Shown here: in pieces, positions 1 to 5,477 of the stretch
How the letters are laid out: the number at the start of each line of letters is the position of its first letter
Position numbering within the stretch: the stretch's first letter is position 1
From: Alkalinema sp. CAN_BIN05
GTDB lineage: Bacteria > Cyanobacteriota > Cyanobacteriia > Leptolyngbyales > Leptolyngbyaceae
Length of the DNA: 6,487 nucleotides
Direction of reading: 5' to 3'
NCBI GenBank assembly: GCA_026786325.1
Contig: JAJAYH010000013.1
Coordinates: forward strand, 1-6,487
Position numbers and translations under genes: made by a program
The notes under the pieces: generated by a model
What the model saw: the letters and a program-made list of their open reading frames with translations, nothing else
Told to the model about the DNA's origin: nothing
Databases searched by the model: none

Positions 1-411
1 ATGCAATACACCTTGATTGCTCTCATCCCCCAGGCGTTCCCGACAAATCAAACAGGAGGCATGATTTTTCCCTATCACCACCAAATGCCATTCCTGAGCC
101 AATCCATCCGTCGGGTCAAAGGCAATAGTTTCGTACTGTTGCGATCGGTTTTGGAACTCCGTCTCTGGAGCCGCCAACACATAAACCTGATCGCTCCGTT
201 CCGAAATCCGCACATAGCGATGCGCTTCTTGATTATAAAAACGTTCCCGCTGAAAACTCGCAATTACCAGAGGCTTATCCGACCCGGCCAAGACCTGATC
301 CTCCATGGCATGAGATAATGCCGTCATGGAGGACTTGAAATACGTATGGGGATGAATCTGCTGAGACAATGCCGCAGATAAATCATCTAGTAGCGAAGTT
401 GAGATAATCAT
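1..411 (-). CDS. DICT sensory domain protein, N-terminal part (runs off left edge)
   Basis: The frame stays open for 137 codons from an ATG at 409-411 to the left edge, so the C-terminal part is missing. The protein begins MIISTSLLDDLSAAL. It contains YFKSSMTALSHAMEDQVLA (residues 24-42), PLVIASFQRERFYNQEAHRY (47-66), VYVLAAPE (76-83) and a patch around YETIAFDP, EWHLVVIG and CLICRER (93-126). I recognise these as the cyanobacterial DICT domain. The family is known as a sensory module named for diguanylate cyclases and two-component systems, usually placed N-terminal to an output domain; its ligand is not established. There is no signal peptide, so it is probably cytoplasmic. The output domain (kinase, GGDEF or other) lies outside the window and cannot be named. 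Only a GGA next to the ATG resembles a ribosome site. The gene follows the tRNA-Ala terminator on the same strand. Confidence 0.8.
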   Translation of the reverse strand, partial: MIISTSLLDDLSAALSQQIHPHTYFKSSMTALSHAMEDQVLAGSDKPLVIASFQRERFYNQEAHRYVRISERSDQVYVLAAPETEFQNRSQQYETIAFDPTDGLAQEWHLVVIGKNHASCLICRERLGDESNQGVLH

Positions 412-459
412 TCCGCTGGACAAGGCAAACAACCCAAAGAACAACAAACTTGAATCATT

Positions 460-465
460 ATTGTA
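460..465 (-). promoter_or_regulatory. possible -10 box for the DICT gene
   Basis: On the minus strand the sequence reads TACAAT about 48 nt before the DICT start codon, which would leave a 5' leader of roughly 40 nt. No good -35 hexamer sits 16-18 bp upstream (ACGAGG at 17 bp). The terminator of the upstream tRNA suggests the DICT gene needs its own promoter, but this site is only a weak match. Confidence 0.25.
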
Positions 466-566
466 TCCGCTGACTTTGCTCCCCTCGTCGCTTTGATAGC
501 AGAAGCTTTATATATCGCAATATTCGGCACTCAAATCTAACCATTGGCTTGTCGATCGGCAACATA

Positions 567-610
567 AATAAAAAAGCATGGAGTCACACAATTGTGTAAT
601 CCCATGCTTT
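567..610 (-). terminator. intrinsic terminator of tRNA-Ala
   Basis: Read on the minus strand, AAAGCATGG (610-602) pairs with CCATGCTTT (581-573). The space between holds a further self-complementary stretch, ACACAATTGTGT, and the second arm runs into a U-rich tract (TTTTTTATTTAT). This is a classic rho-independent terminator, 11 nt beyond the 3' end of tRNA-Ala. It separates the tRNA from the DICT gene downstream on the same strand. Confidence 0.85.
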
Positions 611-621
611 CAAATTATGAA

Positions 622-694
622 TGGAGCCAAGCGGGTTCGAACCGCTGACCTCTGCAATGCCATCGCAGCGCTCTACCAACTGAGCTATGGCCCC
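622..694 (-). tRNA. tRNA-Ala (anticodon GGC)
   Basis: The 73-nt minus-strand sequence folds as a full cloverleaf. The acceptor stem is GGGGCCA with TGGCTCC, including the G3:U70 wobble that is the alanine identity element. The D arm is GCTC/GAGC, and the anticodon stem is CTGCG/TGCAG with loop ATGGCAT, giving anticodon GGC at positions 34-36. The T arm contains GGTTCGAACC, and the discriminator base is A73. CCA is not encoded, as is common in cyanobacteria, so it must be added after transcription. It would read GCC and GCU alanine codons. Confidence 0.95.
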
Positions 695-702
695 TTTCTT
701 TT

Positions 703-735
703 GTTATATTGCCCTGAACTAGCAATTGAAGTCAA
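703..735 (-). promoter_or_regulatory. probable promoter of tRNA-Ala
   Basis: On the minus strand TTGACT (735-730) matches the -35 consensus in five of six bases. An AT-rich -10 region, CAATATAAC (711-703), follows. CAATAT gives an 18-bp spacer; TATAAC would give 21 bp. Transcription would start a few bases before the mature tRNA end at 694. The orientation and closeness to the tRNA support the call, but the -10 is ambiguous. Confidence 0.45.
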
Positions 736-756
736 GAGATTTTAAAATTCAGATGC

Positions 757-769
757 CACCGCTTCGGTG
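757..769 (+). other. small stem-loop upstream of raf1
   Basis: CACCG-CTT-CGGTG forms a 5-bp GC-rich stem with a 3-nt loop, 34 nt before the raf1 ATG. It lies in the 109-bp gap between tRNA-Ala and raf1, which are divergent. It could sit in the raf1 leader or be part of an operator, but it is short and may be chance. I see no convincing -35/-10 pair for raf1 in this gap. Confidence 0.25.
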
Positions 770-803
770 TTAGGGTGAGTATCGATCGCTGTAATAAAGC
801 CCC

Positions 804-1895
804 ATGACTGACACCAACCCCACAAGCTCCACCGATCCTGCAAGGCTCGACCCGACACAAGCCGACGAATTGCTCCTCTCCATGCGCCGCAAGATGGGAA
901 CCTGGGTGGATTGGGCCGAAGCTTGCCAAAAACTCACCAAAAGTGGCTACAACGATCAAACCATTTTTGAAGCCACTGGATTTGAAGCGATTCAGCAAAA
1001 TCAAATCATGGTCGCCGTCCAAGTGTATCAATCCATTATCAGCGTCGGTGTCACCCCCGAAACTGTGGCTCATTTCGGCTATCGTGCGTCGGATGTTCTG
1101 TATGAATTCCGGATGCTTTCCCCCGTCGAACGTGCCGCTGCTGCTGACTTCGCCGCCGATCGTAAAATGGATATGGACGAAGCACGGGAAATGGGCAAAG
1201 CGGTCAAAGATTTCTCCCGAATTAACCAACCCGCCTCAGAATTTTCCAGCCATCCCGGCGACATTCTGGCTTACTTTGCTTGGCGCGCTGCAAAACAAAA
1301 ATCCGATCTTCAAGCCCGATCGGTCCTAATTGCCCGAGCATTGAAGTACGTCCAATCCGTCCCCGCCCGCCGACAAATCGAAGCCTTACTGCTCGACTTC
1401 ACCCAAGTCCCCGAAAAACTAGCCCCCCGACTCCCTGGCTACCGCATCGAATCCGACGAAGAACTTCCCACCATTCTCCCCGTCATTGGTGTCATGCCCC
1501 TCACCAAGACCGACTTTCAAGCTCCGCCGCTCTATGATTCAGAAGAACCGTTTGGATTGGTACGATTTACGGGTTCTGGCGCATACGTGGCTGTTCCAGG
1601 CTACCAAGTGATTCGTAACTCCTCAGATCCGATCGCATTCTTAGTCGATAGTGACAAATTGCCTACCCGACTTCCCGGCACCCAAGAAGAGGTGTTGATT
1701 GTAGTCGATCGGGCCGATCGAACTTGGAAAGAAGATTGCTACTTTGCCATTGCCGATGCCGACGATCAGTTGCAATTGAACTGGTTTGAAACCCCGCCTG
1801 AAGTGCAAATCTTAGGCCGAGTTATTCTATTACTTCGTCCTAAAAAGGTACTAGACGAGGCATACACCAAAGAACTATGGCAGTTCGAGGAATAG
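804..1895 (+). CDS. raf1: RuBisCO accumulation factor 1 (Raf1), assembly chaperone
   Basis: This 363-residue protein is full length for cyanobacterial Raf1. The family acts in the cytoplasm after GroEL folding: Raf1 dimers clamp RbcL dimers, help form the RbcL8 core, and are displaced by RbcS. The N-terminal helical part contains the recognisable stretch LLLSMRRKMGTWVDWAEAC (residues 23-41), then YNDQTIFEATGF and EAIQQNQIMVAVQVY (49-75), the helix-turn-helix-like region. More helices run to about 205, with LAYFAWRAAKQKSD at 155-168. A proline-rich linker follows (about 207-225), then the C-terminal beta domain (about 225-348, from LPVIGVMPL to GRVILLLRPKKV). A short tail ends ELWQFEE. The chosen ATG fits the usual N-terminus, although no Shine-Dalgarno sequence precedes it. 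The gene stands alone, divergent from tRNA-Ala and convergent with the CNNM gene; no rbc genes are visible. Confidence 0.95.
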   Translation: MTDTNPTSSTDPARLDPTQADELLLSMRRKMGTWVDWAEACQKLTKSGYNDQTIFEATGFEAIQQNQIMVAVQVYQSIISVGVTPETVAHFGYRASDVLYEFRMLSPVERAAAADFAADRKMDMDEAREMGKAVKDFSRINQPASEFSSHPGDILAYFAWRAAKQKSDLQARSVLIARALKYVQSVPARRQIEALLLDFTQVPEKLAPRLPGYRIESDEELPTILPVIGVMPLTKTDFQAPPLYDSEEPFGLVRFTGSGAYVAVPGYQVIRNSSDPIAFLVDSDKLPTRLPGTQEEVLIVVDRADRTWKEDCYFAIADADDQLQLNWFETPPEVQILGRVILLLRPKKVLDEAYTKELWQFEE

Positions 1896-1914
1896 TCGAT
1901 TTTATTGAATGCCC

Positions 1915-2054
1915 CGATCCCCCTAAATCCCCCTTAAAAAGGGGAACTTAAAAGTAAGGGAGATTAAGAGTTTACTTCTAGTTCCTCCTTATTTTCTAGT
2001 TCCCCCTTTTTTTTGGCGTAGCCTGCCCGGAGGGCGTAGGGGCTAGGGGGATCG
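1915..2054. repeat. MITE-like inverted-repeat element between convergent genes, interrupted
   Basis: The ends are a perfect 11-bp inverted repeat, CGATCCCCCTA (1915-1925) and TAGGGGGATCG (2044-2054). The similarity continues inwards: the left arm (1915-1949) carries CCCCCTTAAAAAGGGGAACTT, and its counterpart on the right is TAGTTCCCCCTTTTTTTT (1997-2014). The right arm is then split by the GC-rich stretch at 2015-2038 before GGGGCTAGGGGGATCG completes it. The middle (1950-1996) is AT-rich and non-coding. Runs of C and G flanking short A/T stretches are typical of dispersed intergenic repeats in cyanobacteria. No transposase is encoded and no clear target duplication is seen. Lying between the 3' ends of raf1 and the CNNM gene, its hairpins, one followed by eight T's, may act as a terminator for raf1 or for both genes. 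Confidence 0.7.
2015..2039. repeat. GC-rich palindromic insert within the inverted-repeat element
   Basis: GGCGTAG occurs at 2015-2021 and again at 2033-2039, flanking a small hairpin GCCC-GGA-GGGC (2025-2035). Removing 24 bp (2015-2038) would restore the expected match between the two arms of the surrounding element, so this looks like a later insertion of a second small repeat. The 7-bp duplication could be a target duplication or simply part of the insert. Confidence 0.45.
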
Positions 2055-2092
2055 CATCTAAATCGTCACAACCCTTACTTCTCAAACACACT

Positions 2093-3457
2093 CTAATCAC
2101 TTTCAGGGACGATCGTATCCAACCGTCGAATTTGAATTTGGTCTAATCGAGGCCCAACCGACGTAATTACAGTCAGTTCGCAATTACCATCTTTCAACAT
2201 TTCCCCTTCCCCCGGAATCCGCTGCCATCGATACAGTAAAAAACCACCTAATGTATGATATTCGTCCGAAATCGGTAACTTCACCTTTAAAAATTCATTC
2301 ACATCCTCAAGTGAAAGCTGTGCCTGGACCATAAAGGTATGGGGATCGACCCGTTGAATCAAATTCACAGTCTCCATTTCATTTTCCGGTGATTCCCCAA
2401 TAATCTGCGCAATCAAGTCCTGAATTGTCACTAGCCCCGCCGTACTACCAAATTCATTCACCACCACCACAATGTGATGCCGCGATCGTTGCATTAAGGT
2501 CAACAACTCACCCAAGGGCGTAGATTCTGGCACAAACCGAGCAGGCCGAATCCAAGGCTGAATCGGACTATCCAAAATCAAAGTTCCCTGCACCAGCGGT
2601 TCGGCTAATTCTTTTAAATGAATCACCCCACACACATCATCAACCGAATCAGAAATGACCGGATATCGCGAATGATGACTGCGGGAAACTTCATCCAAAA
2701 GATCACGAACTGTTGCATCAATATCGATCGTAGTCATATTAGTCCGACGAATCATCACCTCATGGGCTTTTACGTCGGTAAACTCAAATACATTACTGAG
2801 TAGTTCCCGCTGTTCTTCGACCAATCCCATCGATTCACTTTGCGTTTCAATCATGAGCTGAATTTCTTCAGACGTAACCTGGTTATACCAACCTTGGCCC
2901 GTATACCGAATCCCAATCAACCGCAACAACAACTGCGTCGATTTATTCAAAATCCAAATAAACGGATGGAAACATCGGGCAATAGCACTACTCAATGGCG
3001 CTAATGCCAAGGCAATATCTTCCGCATACAACAACGAAATCGACTTTGGACACAATTCACCCAAAACAATTTGTACATAAGCAATCAACAAAAAAGCGAT
3101 CGGTACAGAACAAGATCGCGTCACCGCCTCTAGCCAAGTCTCCGGAAAAAACGTCATCGATCGAATGCCCGATCGAATCAAATTCGCCATCGTACTTTCA
3201 CCAATCCATCCCAACGCGAGACTCGACATCGTAATGCCTAATTGCGTCGTTGATAGCAATCGATCGATGCCAATCTGCAACTCTTGCACTGTCTGAGCCT
3301 GCAAATCACCCGCATCCACCAACTGGCTGATGCGCGATCGTCGAACGGAAACAATGGCAAACTCTGTCATCACAAAAAATGCATTGATTGATATCAATAC
3401 CAAAATCGAAAGCAAACGGCTACCCACTTCAGAGGGGGACGCTGGGGAAGACAACAT
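2093..3457 (-). CDS. CNNM/CorC (HlyC)-type transmembrane protein with CBS pair
   Basis: This 454-residue protein has the full family order. An N-terminal DUF21/CNNM membrane domain (about 12-185) has a strong first helix at 14-36, a short hydrophobic stretch near 73-84, and segments near 116-134 and 147-180, including the family GELCPKS at 133-139. A CBS pair follows (about 236-290 and 300-355) with the hallmark VVNEFGSTAGLVTIQDL at 332-348. A C-terminal CorC_HlyC domain (about 365-450) contains YHTLGGFLLY and RIPGEGE. The family sits in the inner membrane and is linked to Mg2+ or other divalent-ion transport; older 'hemolysin' names are not supported by function. CBS domains usually bind adenine nucleotides. 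The hallmark here has Asn334 and Ser338 where Asp and Gly are usual. The start keeps the first membrane helix intact, but no Shine-Dalgarno is visible. It lies 93 bp downstream of the exported-protein gene on the same strand. Confidence 0.9.
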   Translation of the reverse strand: MLSSPASPSEVGSRLLSILVLISINAFFVMTEFAIVSVRRSRISQLVDAGDLQAQTVQELQIGIDRLLSTTQLGITMSSLALGWIGESTMANLIRSGIRSMTFFPETWLEAVTRSCSVPIAFLLIAYVQIVLGELCPKSISLLYAEDIALALAPLSSAIARCFHPFIWILNKSTQLLLRLIGIRYTGQGWYNQVTSEEIQLMIETQSESMGLVEEQRELLSNVFEFTDVKAHEVMIRRTNMTTIDIDATVRDLLDEVSRSHHSRYPVISDSVDDVCGVIHLKELAEPLVQGTLILDSPIQPWIRPARFVPESTPLGELLTLMQRSRHHIVVVVNEFGSTAGLVTIQDLIAQIIGESPENEMETVNLIQRVDPHTFMVQAQLSLEDVNEFLKVKLPISDEYHTLGGFLLYRWQRIPGEGEMLKDGNCELTVITSVGPRLDQIQIRRLDTIVPESD

Positions 3458-3483
3458 GGGTAAAGTTACAATAGATTTGTTGC

Positions 3484-3525
3484 AGTGAATTCGGACGTAG
3501 TGAATTCGAGTTAATGCGCAATTAA
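3484..3525. promoter_or_regulatory. direct repeats and inverted repeat upstream of the CNNM gene
   Basis: AGTGAATTCG occurs twice (3484-3493 and 3499-3508), exactly 15 bp apart. Just beyond is an inverted repeat, TTAAT-GCGCA-ATTAA (3511-3525). Both lie 27-68 bp upstream of the CNNM start codon in a 93-bp gap, where a regulator could bind. No known cyanobacterial operator is recognised; the sequence does not fit the NtcA pattern GTA-N8-TAC. Confidence 0.35.
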
Positions 3526-3550
3526 CTATATGACTCCTATCTAATAATCC

Positions 3551-4234
3551 TTAGTTAATGGGAACATCCGAAACTTCCAGTTGTATTTTTTTGTCTGGAT
3601 AGTCAGAGAGCTGTAAGGAAACTTTACTCGCATTTGCCAACAAACTACTAGAGACTTTCACCGTCCCCATTACCCGATCGCTCTTGGCCGCAAGTTCCGG
3701 GGGCAGCCCTGTCGTTTCACCATTCAAAAGCCGACCTTGATCGTCTGTAATAGTCAAAAAACTGTACAGAAAATTAACTGCTTTGCTGCCATCATTTTTT
3801 AGCGAAACATCGAAACTAACCGTGTCTTCTTGGCGACGAATAGCCGTTACTTCGATCGTTACCTCTTTATCCTTACCCACATAAGGAAACTGTTTATTCG
3901 TCTTTTTCGCCTCAGATGTTTCCTTGATCACGTCTTTCTGATTCGCAATGGGATCCAGTTTTGCCCCAGCTTTTAGGCTACTACTGACTTTTTCTTTTGC
4001 AGCCTTCAAAATATCTTCTTCCTTTAGAAGATTAATTTCAGCCTGTCCCGAAGTCCGGTTTTGAGGATTTCCGTCGCTGCCACTAGATGCCTTATTGGGC
4101 CGACTATCCGGTTGACGAACTCCCTTCAGAGCCTCAGTCCCAACCGAAAATCCACCCATAGAACTCACTATGCCCGCACTCACCATCAAAAACAGAAGTA
4201 CAAAGGTGAATGTCGCTGTTGAGTTGAGTTTCAT
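3551..4234 (-). CDS. exported or membrane-anchored protein of unknown function
   Basis: I do not recognise a characterised family. The 227-residue protein opens with MKLNSTATFTFVLLFLMVSAG, a short basic start and a hydrophobic stretch (about 8-25) that can be a signal peptide or a single membrane anchor; there is no clear AxA cleavage site. Next comes FSVGTEALKGVRQPDSRP (29-46), which resembles a motif I recall from cyanobacterial anchored proteins. A polar, low-complexity linker rich in Ser, Asn, Lys and Glu follows (about 47-120). The C-terminal part (about 122-224) alternates hydrophobic and polar residues (EVTIEVTAIRRQ, VSFDVSLKNDG, ALV-like strands to KIQLEVSDVP), which suggests an Ig-like or DUF4352-like beta sandwich. 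There are no cysteines. It probably faces the periplasm. It precedes the CNNM gene on the same strand by 93 bp without an obvious terminator, so the two may be co-transcribed. Confidence 0.7.
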   Translation of the reverse strand: MKLNSTATFTFVLLFLMVSAGIVSSMGGFSVGTEALKGVRQPDSRPNKASSGSDGNPQNRTSGQAEINLLKEEDILKAAKEKVSSSLKAGAKLDPIANQKDVIKETSEAKKTNKQFPYVGKDKEVTIEVTAIRRQEDTVSFDVSLKNDGSKAVNFLYSFLTITDDQGRLLNGETTGLPPELAAKSDRVMGTVKVSSSLLANASKVSLQLSDYPDKKIQLEVSDVPIN

Positions 4235-4274
4235 GAGATCTAGGGAGAAGAGTAATTGAGTGGAAAATCTGCTT

Positions 4275-4283
4275 TCTATAGCA
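4275..4283 (-). promoter_or_regulatory. possible extended -10 for the exported-protein gene
   Basis: On the minus strand TGCTATAGA fits an extended -10 (TGn followed by a TATAAT-like hexamer), 40 nt before the start codon at 4234. A second candidate, TACAAT (4300-4295), lies just upstream. Neither has a good -35, so the choice between them is open. Confidence 0.3.
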
Positions 4284-4354
4284 TTTTGATCATGATTGTA
4301 TACCCAGACATCAGGAGCGCATCAGCTATTTTTTTAAGAAGCTAACTCAATCTT

Positions 4355-4386
4355 TTGACCCTAATCAGGTTGATTCACGTTACACT
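4355..4386 (+). promoter_or_regulatory. weak promoter candidate for the CAT tRNA
   Basis: TTGACC (4355-4360) resembles a -35 box and TACACT (4381-4386) a -10 box, ending 30 nt before the tRNA. The 20-bp spacer is longer than the usual 16-18, so one of the two is probably not the real element. Confidence 0.22.
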
Positions 4387-4416
4387 TGTCACAGACACAA
4401 ACCAAGTCAAACATTT

Positions 4417-4489
4417 CCAGGGTTGGCCGAGCGGTTTAGGCAACGAGCTCATAATTCGTACCAGACGGGTTCAACTCCTGTACCCTGGA
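4417..4489 (+). tRNA. tRNA with anticodon CAT (elongator Met or lysidine-type Ile)
   Basis: The 73 nt fold as a cloverleaf. The acceptor stem CCAGGGT/ACCCTGG is fully paired with C1:G72, and the D stem has 3 bp (GCC/GGC). The anticodon stem ACGAG/TTCGT carries loop CTCATAA, so the anticodon is CAT. The T arm is ACGGG-TTCAACT-CCTGT, the variable loop has 5 nt, the discriminator is A73, and no CCA is encoded. It is not an initiator: C1 is paired with G72, and the anticodon stem lacks the three consecutive G:C pairs. A CAT anticodon can be elongator tRNA-Met or tRNA-Ile2, whose C34 is changed to lysidine by TilS to read AUA. The 3-bp D stem resembles the chloroplast trnI-CAU layout, which leans towards Ile2, but sequence alone does not settle it. 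Confidence 0.9.
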
Positions 4490-4515
4490 CTTCTAACTCA
4501 AAAAAAACTCCCAAA

Positions 4516-5382
4516 ATGCGATCGTATCGGGACTCTGAACCATTAGACAACGCCTACTCAGAAGACCAGTATTCTACTACCATCGCCCGTGAATGGTGGG
4601 CACAGCGTTGGATTGATGTGCTTGAATCTTTTGGCTTTAGACAACGAATGGCTAGGGCACGAAACTATGCCAAAGATGGAAATGTTCTGAGCTTAGAGTT
4701 TCATAATGCCAGCGTCGTTGCTGTCGTTAGCGGATCCGCTCCTCAACCTTACAACGTACGATTTCAAATCGAACCATTCACCGATGAACAGTGGGGTTAC
4801 ATTGTTGAATCTTTGGCAGAACAAGCCCTGTTTAGCGCCAAACTGTTGTCTGGCGAAATGCCCCAAAACATCGAAGAAGTCTTCACCGCCAATGGTCTAA
4901 GCCTTTTTCCATTCAATCAATTCGATATCATCAGTGAATGCGATTGCCCGGATCCAGTTAATCCTTGCAAACATATTGGCGCGGTCTATTACCTACTAGG
5001 CGATCGGTTTGGCGACGATCCCTTTGTGTTATTCCAGCTCCGAGGCCGCGACAAAACTGAAATCATCCAAGCCCTGCGCAATAGGCGGACCTTGTTAAAT
5101 GGAGACGACGGGACATTGCTGGATGATGACAGCGTAACAATGCTGCCGATCGACGCTGACACCTTACCAAATCCCGACTCCATCCATGCCTTCTGGGCAT
5201 ACAATCAGCCGATCGATCCTAGCTTGATTTTTCTTGCTCCCTCCAGCGACAGCGTCCTAGACTTAATCGGAGTCCCCCGTCAGATGGATTCCAAAACCGC
5301 TGCCACTTGGATAGACATGATCCGCGATCGTCACGAACAAGTCAGCGCCGCCATCAGCGCCCAAACCTTAGAGACTCTATAA
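4516..5382 (+). CDS. SWIM zinc-finger protein
   Basis: From the ATG at 4516 the protein has 288 residues. It carries a SWIM zinc finger, CDCPDPVNPCKH, at 142-153: Cys142, Cys144, Cys151 and His153 form the CxCxnCxH set that binds zinc. It is followed by a hydrophobic helix (IGAVYYLLGDRF). The preceding part (about 20-140) holds TIAREWWAQRWIDVLESFGF and a beta-rich stretch ending VRFQIEPFTDEQW, a layout I recall from bacterial SWIM proteins. The rest is acidic and unassigned. SWIM fingers are known to mediate DNA or protein contacts; bacterial forms are often found near SNF2-type helicases, but none is visible here. The frame extends upstream to a TTG at 4423, but that lies inside the tRNA, so the ATG 26 nt after the tRNA is the believable start. 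No Shine-Dalgarno or terminator separates them, so co-transcription with the tRNA is possible. Confidence 0.85.
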   Translation: MRSYRDSEPLDNAYSEDQYSTTIAREWWAQRWIDVLESFGFRQRMARARNYAKDGNVLSLEFHNASVVAVVSGSAPQPYNVRFQIEPFTDEQWGYIVESLAEQALFSAKLLSGEMPQNIEEVFTANGLSLFPFNQFDIISECDCPDPVNPCKHIGAVYYLLGDRFGDDPFVLFQLRGRDKTEIIQALRNRRTLLNGDDGTLLDDDSVTMLPIDADTLPNPDSIHAFWAYNQPIDPSLIFLAPSSDSVLDLIGVPRQMDSKTAATWIDMIRDRHEQVSAAISAQTLETL

Positions 5383-5424
5383 TTCTCAATTCCCTATTCT
5401 CAAGTCTCAATTCGATCGAATTGA
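5382..5424. repeat. degenerate heptamer repeat plus 18-bp perfect palindrome upstream of tpiA
   Basis: From 5382 the sequence reads in 7-bp units: ATTCTCA, ATTCCCT, ATTCTCA, AGTCTCA. It then enters a perfect palindrome, TCAATTCGATCGAATTGA (5407-5424), centred on CGATCG. Short tandem heptanucleotide repeats are known from cyanobacterial genomes. The block starts at the last base of the SWIM stop codon and ends 53 nt before the tpiA GTG. The palindrome could form a hairpin in RNA, but no U-tract follows, so it is a poor intrinsic terminator; an operator is another possibility. Confidence 0.6.
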
Positions 5425-5477
5425 TCCCGTCACGGCGTAGACTTGATAGAAGTTTTTTTAGAAGTAGATTTGATCCT

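Noticed and set aside
75..263. 62-codon minus-strand frame
   Set aside because: Out-of-frame shadow inside the DICT gene.
1..318. Open frame of 105 codons on the plus strand at the left edge
   Set aside because: It lies antisense to the DICT coding frame, whose protein sequence is clearly family-like; this frame has no recognisable features.
732..1229. 165-codon minus-strand frame opposite raf1
   Set aside because: Antisense to a well-supported Raf1 gene, overlaps the tRNA-Ala promoter region, and has no family-like sequence.
943..1537. Two plus-strand frames inside raf1 (128 and 85 codons)
   Set aside because: Alternative frames of raf1 with biased, low-complexity translations.
1915..2054. 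CRISPR array or insertion sequence
   Set aside because: There are no regularly spaced identical repeats with spacers, and no transposase reading frame; the structure is an inverted repeat.
4423..4515. N-terminal extension of the SWIM protein from a TTG at 4423
   Set aside because: These codons are inside the tRNA and the short spacer after it; a tRNA sequence is not a plausible protein N-terminus.
5407..5424. Intrinsic terminator for the SWIM gene
   Set aside because: The palindrome could form a hairpin, but it is AT-rich and not followed by a U-tract, so I list it as a repeat or possible operator only.
5307..5477. 57-residue N-terminal extension of triosephosphate isomerase
   Set aside because: It overlaps the SWIM coding region and the repeat block, is Arg/Ser-rich, and is absent from the family; the GTG at 5478 gives the normal N-terminus.
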